Of a DNA stretch of 64,000 nucleotides, positions 44,501-55,698 are shown piece by piece. The notes below the pieces were generated by a model. That model saw only the letters and a list, made by a program, of their open reading frames with translations. It did no database searches and had not been told where the DNA came from. Location of the stretch: NCBI RefSeq assembly GCF_000499845.2, contig NC_023755.2, positions 30,078,217-30,142,216 of the forward strand, in the 5' to 3' direction. The position numbers and the translations under genes are program-made. Positions within the stretch are counted from its first letter, which is position 1; each line of letters opens with the position of its first letter. This DNA comes from Phaseolus vulgaris (taxonomy: Eukaryota > Streptophyta > Magnoliopsida > Fabales > Fabaceae).

Positions 44501-45313
44501 GGGATGATGGGGATGAAGGGCTGAAAGAATCTACATTACTCCCTTCCTCAATAGAAGTAGAACATGCTTTAATCTTTTTTCAAGCATCTTCTGCTCTAAC
44601 ATCTTATAACCACCACAGGACAATAAGTGTGGGGTCTCATTATGTGCCTGATTGGCTTTTGCTTGCTTCCGAACATCCTATCATCAACATTCAAAAGTTA
44701 ATAATAGGTTAATATAAACTACATCCAAATAAAACAAGTGATATTAACCTACCATTTCTCAGTTTCTCGAATCTTCACAAATTGCTGCCAAGTTTCTTTA
44801 TCAAGTTATGCATATTTTGTACAAGGATTTTCTCCTTTCCTTGCACCATATATATAAGTTGTTGTCAATTTTGATTTAAACTGACAAAACTTGAAACTCA
44901 CATTAGAAAGAACCTTCCCTCTCAAGGTTTCCACATTCGGGATATCTTAATGCGTCTACATTATTTGGGATAATTAGTTCATAAACAAACTTCAGATTGA
45001 ATAAAGTAAAAAAAAAATTCAGATTGAACAAAGTAAAAACAATTACATACCAGAATATCTTTCCAAATCATGATTCTCTCGTGCTCGGTGACGTGATCCT
45101 AAAAATCAGTTAAGATAGATATCCTTTCGCAAGCAACTACTCTAAGATAACTGCTAATTTTTTTTTGCATTTGGCCTAGTGGCCACACTAGTGATGACAT
45201 CCATAAGCAATGATATTTTTTACCTTTATTTTTCTTCATACACATAGTCTTTAATCTTGTAGGTCCTCTACCAGTTCTTGAACGAGGAACTTCATCATCT
45301 GCCATGTTCTTGT
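41560..45313 (-). pseudogene. CACTA second gene: transposase domain plus Ulp1 (C48) protease
   Basis: It starts MADDEVPRSRTGRGPTRLKT (ATG at 45305 region, minus strand). A plant transposase (Ptta/En-Spm, Transposase_24-like) block follows: KDIL, CQFKSKLTTTYIYGARKGEN, LDKETWQQFVKIRETEKW at about 44740-45000. Next comes a linker GREDILNVIIGRPKHPGRVR (44230-44300) and the block GSCSAVDLSRDDFGLTSQSE...AWPRHLV (43660-43960). A Ulp1-like protease part follows: VEVPWDANVFGRLNDVPLYF (43430-43480), then, beyond an inserted LTR, AAWFCALHKKPPNYFKHIID (41900-41960) and SASYECGYYGMQWM (41620-41665), where the Cys is the presumed nucleophile. The spacing implies introns, and there are several stops. Confidence 0.82.
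42144..43142. mobile_element. Solo LTR, copy A, TSD AGTGG
   Basis: 999 bp running TGATACAACCCAAG...CAACTCACATCA (TG...CA), flanked by perfect AGTGG on both sides (42139-42143 and 43143-43147). It is in opposite orientation to copies B (51312) and C (56457). No internal retrotransposon domain is attached, so it is a solo LTR. It sits inside the protease gene of the CACTA element. Confidence 0.88.
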
Positions 45314-45429
45314 TATCAAACAAATATGATAAGCATGAAGAATATGAACTATAATAAAAATTATATATTGTAAAACTAAACTCAAACACATGCACATACA
45401 AATATATATTCCTTCGTCATGACATCAGC

Positions 45430-47249
45430 AATATCCTCGTACTCTTTATTAATCGTTGTTCTTATAAGTGATTCAATCTCACAAATGTTATTGTTTGGTT
45501 CTTCATCTTCTGAGTAATTATGTTGTTTTTTTTCATGTAGCATAACAAACTAGTGTTCAGATGTAGGATCTTTGATATAGTAAAATTGGGAAGCTTGATA
45601 TGCCATTATGAATGGTTCGTCATGATAACCTATGTTTCGAAAGTCAACCAAAGTCATTCCTGATTCATCAACTTTGACACCAGTCTTATTATCAACACAC
45701 TTGCATTTGAAAATACGTATAGTAAACTTGGTAAAATTAACTTCTCAAATATCTACTATAACACCATAATAAGGCATTGATCCCACAACATGATTTTGAT
45801 ATTTTGAAGTCGAAAACTGCATGGACTTTTCCTCCAAAGTGACTCCAGTATTTTGCATTGTACTCCTATCATCTCAAGAATTTGTGTAAAACAAACAACT
45901 ATTTACTTCATATTCAGAACAACATAAAACATCAAACTTTAGACCGTTTGCAAGTCATGTTAATGTTTCATATGCTGGTGGATCATTCATGATTTGTTGC
46001 TTAAACCATGACATGAAAGTTTTTTTTATGCTCAATTAACACCAATTTTTCTGATTGTCTTGGATTCTTATATTTGACAATGTATTTATGGGTATCTAAG
46101 TATGGTAACATCTCATCAGTGTTATTCAAGATATACAAATATGCTTGCAGAACCTCTTCTCTAGATTTGTTTATGACATGTGCATCTTTTGAAGATTTAC
46201 TTATCAATTTATAAGAGTGCCAACATTTTTCAGGAACTCCTATAGATTTGGCTTTTGACAAGTACTCAGAACAAAACTCAATAGATTCTTCTAAAATATA
46301 TCTTTCAATAATGCAACCTTCCAAACGACTTTGATTCTTCACATATCCCTTCAAAATCTTCATGTATTGTTCAACTGGATACATTCATCGCATATAAACT
46401 GGCCCACACAATCTGATTTCTCTTGCAAGATGAACAACCAAATGTACCATGATATCAAAAAAGGATAGAGGAAAAAACATCTCGAGATGACACAAGATAA
46501 CAATAATTTCTTCTTTAGTTTCATCCAACTTCTGAGAGTCAATCATTTTACTACATATCGAATTGAAAAATGAACATATTCGAGTGATTGTATGCCCAAC
46601 ATATTTTAGTAAGATTCCACGAATAGCCACCGGTAGTAATTGTTGCATTAGAACGTGACAATCATGAGACTTTAAGCCAATTAGTTTCAAATCATTCATA
46701 GATACAAGACTCTTAACATTTGAATAGTAGTCTTGTGGTACCTTAACACCTTTAAGACATTCACAAAAACTTATTTTCTCTTTCTTTGACAAAGTGTAAC
46801 ACGCTACGGAAAAGTATGTACATTTACCAACTTCTCGTGGTGCCAATTCCTCTCATATATTCATCTCAATCAAATCCAGACGTGCATTCACACCATCCTT
46901 TGTTTTGCCTTTAATATTCATAAGTGTTCCTATTAAATTGTCACACACATTTTTTTCTACGTGCATTACATCTATACAATTTCTGACATCTAACTTACAC
47001 CAATATGGAAGATAAAAAAAGATTGATCTTTTCTTCCATATTTCAGTTGTATTTTGCTTCTTCATTTTTTCAAAAGTCACATTAGCATTTTTTATCTTTT
47101 CATAAATTTCAAGGCCACTTAAGGGAGTGGGACAAATTTCATTTTCTTGGTATCCGTTAAAAGCTTTTTTCAATCTACGATACGGGTGATATTTCGCTAC
47201 TAATCTATGATGCCCAAGATACCCGATCTTTCTTCCTTGTTTCTGCTGA
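45430..47249 (-). pseudogene. TNP2 transposase of the large CACTA (5' part missing)
   Basis: Readable pieces on the minus strand: GYLGHHR, KKAFNGYQENEICPTPLSG, EIWKKRSIFFYLPYWCKLDV, CIDVMHVEKNVCDNLIGTL and NIKGKTKDGVNARLDL (46853-47249); KLIGLKSHDCHVLMQQLLPV and PLSFFDIMVHLVVHLAREI (46385-46846); YPVEQYMKILKGYVKNQSRL and EGCIIERYILEESIEFC (46001-46384, DUF4218-like); then GVKVDESGMTLVDFRNIGYH and PFIMAYQASQFYYIKDP (45560-45700, DUF4216-like). The order is the standard C-terminal half of TNP2. The N-terminal half is absent, cut at the junction with the gypsy sequence, and stops occur between the pieces. Confidence 0.88.
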
Positions 47250-50011
47250 GTATTAATCACCTCGTAGACAGAGCAGTCGACCACACTATTCTAAGATTTT
47301 TAGATGCATACTCAGGTTACAATCAAATCCAAATGCATCCAATAGACAAAGAAAAAACAGCTTTTATGACTGACTCCAACAATTTCTATTATGAGGTCAT
47401 GCCATTCGGCCTCAAAAATGTCGGAGCCACCTATCTGAGGCTGATGGATTACATCTTTAAGGACATACTTGGCCGAAATGTTGAATTTTATGTGGAAGAC
47501 ATTGTCGTCAAATCTGACTTGTGCGAACAACACATCAAAGATCTACAAGAAGTTCTCCAAGCCTTTCGCCACCATGGTATGAGACTTAATCCCGATAAGT
47601 GTGTGTTTGGAATGGAAGGAGGGAAGTTCTTAGGTTTTATGCTCACTCATCGTGGAATAGAAGCAAACCCTAAGAAGTGTAGAGCAATCACTGAGATGCG
47701 AAGCCCTGAGAATGTCAAAGAAATTCAATGGTTGATTGAACGGCTTATAGCATTTTCCAAGTTTGTGCTAAAACTTGCAAAAATGACTAAGTTTACCGTA
47801 CAATTATTACAAAAAAGCCTCCATGTTCCGATGGACGGACGTATGCGGAGGAATATTCCTTAAATTAAAAGTTTTATTGGCGTCTCCTTCGATCATTCAA
47901 AGGTCGAACGCCAAGGAAATTGTAATTGTTTATCTTGTTGTGCCAGAAGATGCGATCAACGCGGTGTTGGTTCAAGAGGTGGAGACAAAATAATGACCAG
48001 TCTATTTCATCAGTCAAGTACTTCATGGTGTTGAAGTCCAATACCAAATGATTAAGAAGGTCGTATTGGCCTTAGTAATAACCTTATGACGGATGTTAAT
48101 GTATTTTCAAAATCACCGCATTGTAGTCAGAACCAATTACCCCATTATGAAGATTTTGGCTAAGTCTGGTTTGGCTGGATGAATGATAGGATGGGCGGTA
48201 GAGTTGTCAGAATTCTAGATTCAGTAACAACCCAGGGGGGCAATCAAATCACAAGCTTTAGCTGATTTTACAACTGAGCTTAGTCCTCGATTGACCGAGG
48301 AGGAGGACCCTTAATGGACTCTCCATGTCGATGGTTCCTCTAACAGCAGATCATGCAGTGCGGGTGTGGTACTCGAAGGACCAAGTGATGTTCTCATTGA
48401 GCAAGCTTTGAAGTTTGAGTTTAAGACTTCGAATAATCAGGCCTAGTATGAAGCTATCATAGCTGGTCTTAACCTCACTCTTGATTTGGAGGTAAAAAGG
48501 CTTATATGTAAAAGTGATTCCCAACTAGTGGTCGACCAACTTAAAGAGGAATTTGAGGTGAAAGAGGCGTTATTGCAGCAGTATTTTCATTTTATACAGG
48601 GCCTAATTGCAAAATTTACTGAGGTGTCAATCCAACATATCCATCGGGAACATATTACCCGAGCTTATATGCTTTCACCACCTCGCAACGGCTAAGAAGA
48701 AAGGACTTCATCGATCAGTCATTTATGTGACCTTGAGCAATCCCAGCGTTAGTTCAAAAGAATGCATGATGATCGATACAGAACCAAACTGGATGACACC
48801 CATCAAACAATTTTTAATAGATTGAGATTGTGAGACACATTCAGAAAAGGTGATGAAGCAGCGAGCCGCCCGATATCTGCTCATTGGTCAAGACCTTTAT
48901 CAGAAAGGTTACATTCAACCACTCTTAAAATGTATCACCCCTGAGCAAGCCACCTATGTCATGCGAGAGATACACGAAGGGGTATGTGGTACTCATTTGG
49001 AAGCTCAAACAATGGCAAATAAAGTACTACGGGCCGACTATTACTGGCCGACCATCCAGAGTGATTGTACAGAGTTTGTACAAAAGTGTGTAAGTGTCAG
49101 GAGTACGGTAGTTTATCTTACCAAAAACCTGAGAATCTTCATTACATTCTCTCCCCGTGGCCGTTTGTGAAGTGGGGAATGGATATCATCAAACCCTTTA
49201 CTCCAGGTAAAGGACAATGTAAATTTCTCTTAGTATGTATAAACTATTTTACTAATTGGATAGAGGTCGAACCCATAGCGGCCATCACCGCACAAAATGT
49301 CTAAAATTTTGTTTGGATAAACATTTTGTGTCAATTTGGAATATTGCGTATCATCATCACTGATAACGGTCGACAGCTTACCGACCGAGGATTAGCTGAT
49401 TTTTACGACAAGCTAGACATCAAGCACATTACAAGCTCGGTAAAGAATCGGCAAACCAACGACCAAGTCGAGGTTGTCAACAAATTTATTCTTAATGAAT
49501 TGAAAAAGAGACTCGGTCCAACCAAAGGTAAGTGGACCGAAGAGCTTCTTGAAGTCTTATGGGCTTACAGTTGTACACCACAGTTCACCGTTCAAGAAAC
49601 CCCATACAGTTTGCCCTATGGGACGAAAGCTATGATTCATGTCAAACTAGAAGAGTCCTCTCTATGGCGACAAACACTGTATTTGGATTTGAATAAAGAA
49701 AGTTTGTTGGTCGGCCTTGACCTTCTCAATGAACTCACAGACAAGAGTTGAATAAGAGAATAAGCGTGTAAAGTCAGGCAGCAAGAAGGTATAATTCGAA
49801 GGTAAATCCAAGAAACTTCCAAAAGGGAGACTTGGTTTGGCGAATGTGCAATGATGCCAGGAAGGATGACGGTAAGTTTTTGAGCAACTGGGAAGGATCA
49901 TTCCGCATTGTAGACACAACGACTGATGGAGCTTATTATTTAGAATTTTTGTCAGGAAAAAAAGTACTGAGAACGTGGAATGCCACGCATCTCAAATTTT
50001 ATTATAGTTGA
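47250..50011 (+). pseudogene. pol: Tat-type pol fragment: RT, RNase H, integrase
   Basis: RT fragment: DAYSGYNQIQMHPIDKEKTA, YEVMPFGLKN, catalytic box YVEDIVVKS (the first Asp of the usual YVDD is Glu), then KFLGFMLTHRGIEANPKK. After a degraded connection, the RNase H is at 48316-48690 (LHVDGSSNSRSCSAG, CKSDSQLVVDQL), the archaeal-like type of Tat elements. The integrase has a finger region (HEGVCGTHLEAQTMANKVLR, 48970-49090), core WGMDIIKPFTPGKGQ and ITDNGRQ (49170-49380), and ends WNATHLKFYYS at 50008. Multiple stops and frame shifts. Confidence 0.87.
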
Positions 50012-50795
50012 TGAAATTTAATAAACTAGTGTACTTTTTCCTCGCTCAGTTGTTTTATCCCTAAGGAGGATTTTCGACCGAGAAGGTTTTAACGAGGAAT
50101 TTTAAAATTATCTTGTTTTTCAAATGATTAGACCGATCGATCGGTCATAAATAACAAGCAGTACAAACTCCAATTGAATCCATTGAGAATAATCCCCCAA
50201 CTGGCTTAACTAAATACCACCAATAATGGTCCGAATAGGATTAAGGAGCCACAACTCCAATCACATTTATCAATAGTTCGACCTCGCCCCGTCCATTTTA
50301 GTATAACACTAAATGCGATTCGAACCACATAAAATATTGAATCAAGTGATCGGAATAAAATACATATCGCGTCGAGCGATCGGAATAAAATAAATATCGT
50401 GTCGAGCAACCGAAATAAAATAAATATTGGATTGAGCGATCAAAATAAAATACATATCGCGTCGAGCGATCAGAATAAAATATTTTTACTAATTAATGAA
50501 GGTCAAAATTGAATAAAACTGGAAATCCCTACTTCGTATTAGTTCAAGCCATGTCTTCCTTAATTAGAAAGTAAGTGTTAAAGTTTTATCATACTCCACC
50601 ATTCAGTCGGTTAGATTTTATTTGTAATGATCGAGTTACATTACTTAAGATACTAAGTATAGAAAGCAAAAGTATTCAAGCATATAAAAATATGTTCAAG
50701 TTAACATAAAATTGTTTCATGCCCACATCCCAGGTCCAGGATCTAACCGTTTAAAGTAGTTCCAATATCTATTCAAAGGATGCGTTCGGCTCATT
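50012..50795 (+). other. Tat element spacer between pol and antisense gene
   Basis: No ORF. It contains CTAAGGAGGATTTTCGACCG and AAGGTTTTAACGAGG, text I associate with the 3' regions of Tat-type elements, and the tandem repeat at 50335-50485. Confidence 0.5.
50335..50485. repeat. Approximately 30-bp tandem repeat, five units
   Basis: Units of the form ATATCGCGTCGAGCGATCGG followed by AATAAAATAA/C, diverged by several substitutions. They lie in the Tat spacer. Confidence 0.85.
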
Positions 50796-50974
50796 CTAGG
50801 GCATTGTGTTCTCTCCTTCATTGTTAGTTTCCTTTTTTTCTTCATCGGTGCCTCCACCGAGCGGCACCAACTTCCCTACCACGACATCTTTCTCAATGTC
50901 GTATCGAGAATCTTCGGCATGTATGCCGTGGAAGAAGGTCGCCTAACGAAGGCCTAGTCGAAAGTGTTAGGTTT

Positions 50975-53394
50975 ATTAGTGTCTAAGTTCAAGAGGGGAG
51001 TGAATTGAGCTTATAGAATTTTCGCAAAGAATATTGTTTTCAAAAATCCTAACAAAAAGAACAGATTGATTAAGAGAAAAATAGATTTAATTTTCTGATT
51101 ACACAGGCACTTCCAGAAACTTAAACAAATTGATTTTAGAATCAATGGATTTAATTTTCAACTTTACAAAAAACAGACCATAAGCAGATTAATCAATTGC
51201 ACCAGCATGATTTGTTGAGAAAGATTCTAAATCAAGAAATCCAACTTCAAATATTTGAAACCAGTTTTGGATAGAAAAAGAATCCTAAACAAAATTATTT
51301 AGAACCCCTTATGATGTGAGTTGATTTTAAATGTTTTCATTTATGGTGACACTTTTACTTAAGGTTGGGATTTTAACAATTAATGGTGAGGACCTAAGGA
51401 AGATTCCCACTGGACACGAACTTAACCAAGTGGTTAAGTAAGTGTGAAAGTTCACTTCACAGAGGCAAAGATGAAAAAACAAGATATGGTGAGGATGAGA
51501 TACAATTGCAGAATTGAAAAGGGCACAAGGTTAACATCAATGGTGGTCATGGCCTCCCAAATTATGCACCATACTCATAATAATGAGTGAAACCCAAGAG
51601 CAACAAATAAGAAAACTAAGAGACAAAAACATAAATGGAATGGAGAAATGGAAGGAAAATGGAATGAGAAAACTTATGATGGTGGGTGAGAAATGTCACG
51701 CCACTTGGAGTGTGATGTGCTCCAAGATGAGTGTGTTGGCTACCACTTGAGAGCTTCCCAAATCACTCAAGATAAGATCTCAAATCGAAGAGTACATAAG
51801 CCTCACTAAGAGCTCACACAATTTGTAAAGGTCTCCTAAATTTCAACTTCTAAAATACAATGGGTAGGTCTCCTATTTATAGGTGAAGGAGCCTTGGAAA
51901 ACAAGCAAGAGGGGTAGGATGGGAAAAGGGAAAAATGGGCAGCCTTAGGGTTTAACTAAGTCAAACCCGCACCTTAGGCGTGTCCTTCTAGAAGCTAGGT
52001 CAAATTGCCTTCCTAAAGGGTTAGGAACAAGCTAAAATGATACGTACACCCCCTATTATGCTAAAGGCACCTTATTATAGCCTATCTTTGCTATTTGGAC
52101 CCCTAAAGTGAGCCCAAATTATTTACAAACATATTATATTTTTTAAGAAGTCTAAAAGGAAGAACTTCTGATATTTGATTTTATAGCTTCTTCTTTTGCT
52201 GATTCTTTCTCGAGGCTTGGTGGGGTCTGGCTTTGTATCTTGAGATGACTGACTATTTTGGGAAGTGCTTGTGTGTCCTTAGTTATCTGTCAGTTTGTAT
52301 CACCTTATTACTTGTTTCATCTAGCCAATACATGCAGATTCAGTGATATACAAGTAAACAAGAATTTTTCTAGAATCTTGTAGAACAAAGTATGAGTCAG
52401 TCCAGAAACAACAGATTCAATTTTAATTCAACAGATTTATTTTATTGCAGTGTATCAGTTTTTCCAAAATTTCTTATAGAGATTAAAAGAGAGAAAGACA
52501 CACACAATTTTATACTGGTTCACTCAACTAGAACTACATCCAGTTTAACCTTACCCCAAGGTGAATTCCACTAAAACAAATCAATTTTTTACAAAACCTT
52601 CTTGGTTCTTGAACCCTCCAAGAACAAAGAACACAATGCTGAAAAACTCTATTTCAGCAGCACCCACACTTTAAGAAACCCTATCAAGAAGAGCAATTAC
52701 AAACACCCTTACAAAAGAAAGTTATAGGAATTAAAACACCTGATTTGCATATGTAAGAAACCAAAACAGAACTGACTTTCTGCAGCACCACTGTGACAAA
52801 ACCTGGAATCTCAAACCAAGAGTTGCTAGCACAAGAACACTTGTAGTTTTTTAGATAAACTTTCAAAAACCAAAAAGAACTTCAAACTATCATTGAAAGC
52901 ACTTAAAATTGTATTCAAAAAGGTAATCTCTAAGTGTTAACTGATATGAAATACACTTCTCCTTTTATAGCTTTAAGATCAAAACAATTTTTCAAAAAAT
53001 AGTTAAAAGTTGTTATAAAAATAATAGATTGAAGACTAAATAAACAAATTGTTTTTTGAAAATACAGTTGGTGGTTACATACCACTTTCATATCAGTTTA
53101 TAACGGTAACAAAGAGCTCAACTGATTTTGGTCCCAAAACATAATTTTGAAAAGGCTTATTAGATTTGCACCAGTACAAAAGAATCTATTGTTTTATGAA
53201 ACAACATATTTATTTTTTATGCAGTAAGCTAGTTTTGGAAACTTAAAACAACTTTTGATAAAAACTTTGTAAACAATCCTTGTGCTTGAGCTCATCATCT
53301 TGATTATGAGATATAAGATAGATCACAATGTAAAAGGTATTATTAAACAACCTCTAACCTAATATAGACCATGAATTACATAACAACAAGCTTC
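50975..53394. mobile_element. Solo LTR-like insertion in the antisense gene
   Basis: It begins TGTTAGGTTTATTAGTGTC and ends near AACAAGCTTC. On both sides is AAAG (50971-50974 and 53395-53398), and the antisense protein frame joins across it as NRFRLGLR, so the boundaries are close to right although the 3' terminus is not a clean CA. Subtracting the nested copy B leaves about 1.42 kb. Related sequence is at 39640-40936. Composition and text suggest an LTR of a large copia family; no internal domain is present. Confidence 0.65.
51312..52302. mobile_element. Solo LTR, copy B, TSD CCTTA
   Basis: 991 bp from TGATGTGAGTTGATTTT to TTTGTATCA, flanked by perfect CCTTA (51307-51311 and 52303-52307). 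It is the reverse complement of copy A and is nested inside the 50975-53394 LTR. Confidence 0.88.
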
Positions 53395-55027
53395 AAAGCG
53401 ATTTTATACATCAAACACACTCTTTGACATGTTGTGAAGAATCTTCATCTATCTTCAACAAGAAGTACTTCTCACTTATACTAAGCATAAAGGATTGACA
53501 CTTCTCCACTTCCGCGGATAGTGTTTTCTCCCTTCCTTCAGCTTCCTCCTTATCCATGACTAACTCAGCCTTTATTTCCTCTATCTCGACCTTCAATGCC
53601 TGTTGGGCCTTCTCGCTGCAATATTCTTTTGATGTCCTTTCTCTTTGAATGCTTCATGGCATCCAAACTTGCTTTCAAAGAACTCGAATACTCGACTACC
53701 TCCATCTTCAACTTCGACACCACCACAATTATCGTCCTTTCTAACTTCTCCCCCAACATTCGCCAGACCACCAACACCCGACTTTGGATCTCCACTAACT
53801 CCAAGATCAGAGTGTGTGAAGGAACGGTCGCCAACACGCTCTTATTTTATGGAGACAAGCCGATCTGTACACCCTGTGCCACTCGAAAAAATGGATTCAG
53901 CATCAAGGGTTCTCAAGTTGGTTATAAAGTCTCCCAGAGTCGGATCCATCCGAGTTACAATAGGTGCAAGACACAAATGAATTAAAGAACATCAACATAA
54001 TGAATACAACCTTACGCATAAGAAATCTATATACCAGTAAAATCCGCCTACTTCTTGGACGACCCTTATAATGCTATCAACTCCCGAGTAGGTAACTTAT
54101 ACAGAAGCTGGTCAAAACCAACAAGAACTGACTAGTCCAGACATTGACAACCTCGGCCAGGTGGAAATTTGGGTCGGATTTTGGGTCCAATGGAAAGGGA
54201 ATTTTGTTCGTCCCTCTGTATCGTAAAAGTAATCTCGCTCGTCTGGTTCCACAAATATTTTGAAGTATTTTTCTTTGAAATTTTTGTACGAGGTAGTGAA
54301 AGCCGCAAAAGGAATATTCCCCCGTCGGCGGCTCGAAAAGGACAGCCAACTCCCAAGAGTACTCGGTCGGGCACTATAGTAAAATAAAAATGATCGGGGT
54401 GTGGGAATAAGCCTAAAAATGTCACAAAGAACCCGAAACGCCTGAAGGGCCGCCCACGAGTTAGGGTGTAGTTGGGTCGGTGCCACATTAAGGATCCGAA
54501 AGACCCCCATGGTAAAATCATCGAAAGGAAGGGTAATGTGCAAATCTGAAGAAAAAAAACATATTATAAACCAAGTAGAAATCGTGGGGTGTGTTTTCTC
54601 GACCATGACAAACTCAGTCGGTGTAACCACAAATATCAGTCATCACTGCATCTAAAGGACAGTAAAGCTTTAAGAAAGCAATTTTAGATAAAAAAAAAGT
54701 TATATAAACTATTGGAAATTCTGAAAGAAGTGTGGATATTCAAAACACGTGGGTCAATCCACTCATAATTCGGACTTGTAGACCTCCGATCGACTGAATG
54801 GTCTGAACTACTGACCCCTCCAACACTGCTAGATGCAGTACGAGTAACCTCGGAAGACTCAACATTAATAACATTATCATAGGAGTCGGTAGAAGAAGAA
54901 GACATCACTACTAACCTGAGTAACGTACGAAGATTGAAAGAAAGCAGGAAAACTCAACACTCGAAGCACTCAGTAAAATCTTTAAAAGCGAAGAAAGCCT
55001 AAACCCTACTTCCTTCAAATTGCACCA

Positions 55028-55036
55028 TATTTATAG
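55028..55036 (-). promoter_or_regulatory. TATA box of the antisense Tat gene
   Basis: The minus strand reads CCTATAAATATGG around 55025-55037, about 120 bp upstream of the ATG at 54905. This predicts a leader of about 95 nt. It is independent of the LTR promoter on the opposite strand. Confidence 0.5.
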
Positions 55037-55311
55037 GAAACCAAAAAAGAGAAAGACTAGTGTGTCATCCGTTCAGAGCTGTTAGATCCACATCTATTCA
55101 TGGTTCATATCACTCGGAATACGAAGCGAGACAGCATCTCAACCATAAAAAATTTCACGAAGTTGATTGAACAGTGCTCATCGAAGCGATGACTTTTACT
55201 TCAAAAGCAAACATCACATCTCTGCCAAACATTTAATGCATCCCATTATCACATCTCACCTCGAGAACGAAAACATTCATATTTGGCTCTTCAGAAATTA
55301 TCTTCTTCGAG

Positions 55312-55323
55312 CCTGGGGACAAG
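55312..55323 (+). other. Polypurine tract of the Tat element
   Basis: CCTGGGGACAAG directly precedes the TG start of the 3' LTR. Confidence 0.7.
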
Positions 55324-55698
55324 TGTACTGGTCGGTCCCTACCGAGCCAGTTTCGGTACCAATGACCGACCGCACCAGTCAAAGAACGTAATAAATACAC
55401 TAAATAGCAATAGTTGCAAGTACCATTGAATGAGTCAATGAATATCCCAAAATATGTGGGAATAATTGATTAACTGAAAGATACACCTCGTATATTAAGG
55501 AACCGCTCTGCATGTCAGTTAACAACTGATATTCAACCTATAAGGGTCAAAACCCATAAACCAAGCCTTATAAATAGAGCCTTCTGTGAGGAAGCAAGAT
55601 ACGTTTTTGTCATTCTACTAGAATACACCTAAATCATAGCACTGACTTGAGCGTCGGAGTGTAATCGCAAGTAACCCCCAACCGACCAAGCATCAACA
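55324..55698 (+). repeat. 3' LTR of the Tat element
   Basis: It starts TGTACTGGTCGGTCC after the polypurine tract, has a TATA box (CCTTATAAATAGAG, about 55566-55579) and text GACTTGAGCGTCGGAGTGT, and ends near CATCAACA at 55698. The end is inferred because there is no second LTR to compare. Confidence 0.6.

Larger units (their letters stand above)
40937..47249 (-). mobile_element. Large CACTA element, 5' end truncated
   Basis: The left end is CACTACTACAAAAAAGGG followed by subterminal ACGGTT/AACCGT repeats (40960-41230). The minus strand then encodes, from right to left, a TNP2 transposase and a second gene with a plant transposase domain and a Ulp1 protease, the gene set of large plant CACTA elements. 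The right part stops inside TNP2 at about 47249, where Ty3/gypsy RT sequence on the opposite strand begins. The other terminus is missing. A 1-kb solo LTR (42144-43142) is inserted in the protease part. Confidence 0.88.
50796..54905 (-). pseudogene. Antisense extra gene of the Tat element ('putative gypsy type transposon' family)
   Basis: Start ATG at 54905 (MSSSSTDSYDNVIN), a Ser/Asp-rich N-terminus, then WIDPRVLNIHTSFRIS. A plausible short intron follows (GTTTATATAAC to CTGTCCTTTAG, about 54655-54712), and then the conserved block VTPTEFVMVEKTHPTISTWF, LPFDDFTMGVFRILNVAPTQ, LHPNSWAALQAFRVLCDIF and SYKNFKEKYFKIFVEP (54200-54625), matching the Transposase_28 family. A coiled-coil region is at 53411-53840 (KLKMEVVEYSSSLKASLDAM; AEVEKCQSFMLSISEKYFLL). 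The C-terminus NRFRLGLR...ATFFHGIHAEDSRYD and VVVGKLVPLGGGTDEEKKE ends at the stop at 50796. A solo LTR (50975-53394) splits it between NRF and RLGLR. A TATA box lies upstream on its own strand. The function is unknown; there are stops near both flanks of the insertion. Confidence 0.8.
47250..55698 (+). mobile_element. Tat-lineage Ty3/gypsy retrotransposon, 5'-truncated
   Basis: The plus strand begins inside the RT domain (HLVDRAVDHTILRFLDAYSG) and continues through an RNase H, integrase, a non-coding spacer with tandem repeats, an extra gene on the opposite strand (50796-54905), a polypurine tract (CCTGGGGACAAG, ending 55323) and a 3' LTR (55324-55698). Tat elements are known to carry extra ORFs, some antisense, between pol and the 3' LTR. 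The 5' LTR, gag, protease and part of RT are missing at the junction with the CACTA. Two solo LTRs have nested into it. Confidence 0.83.
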
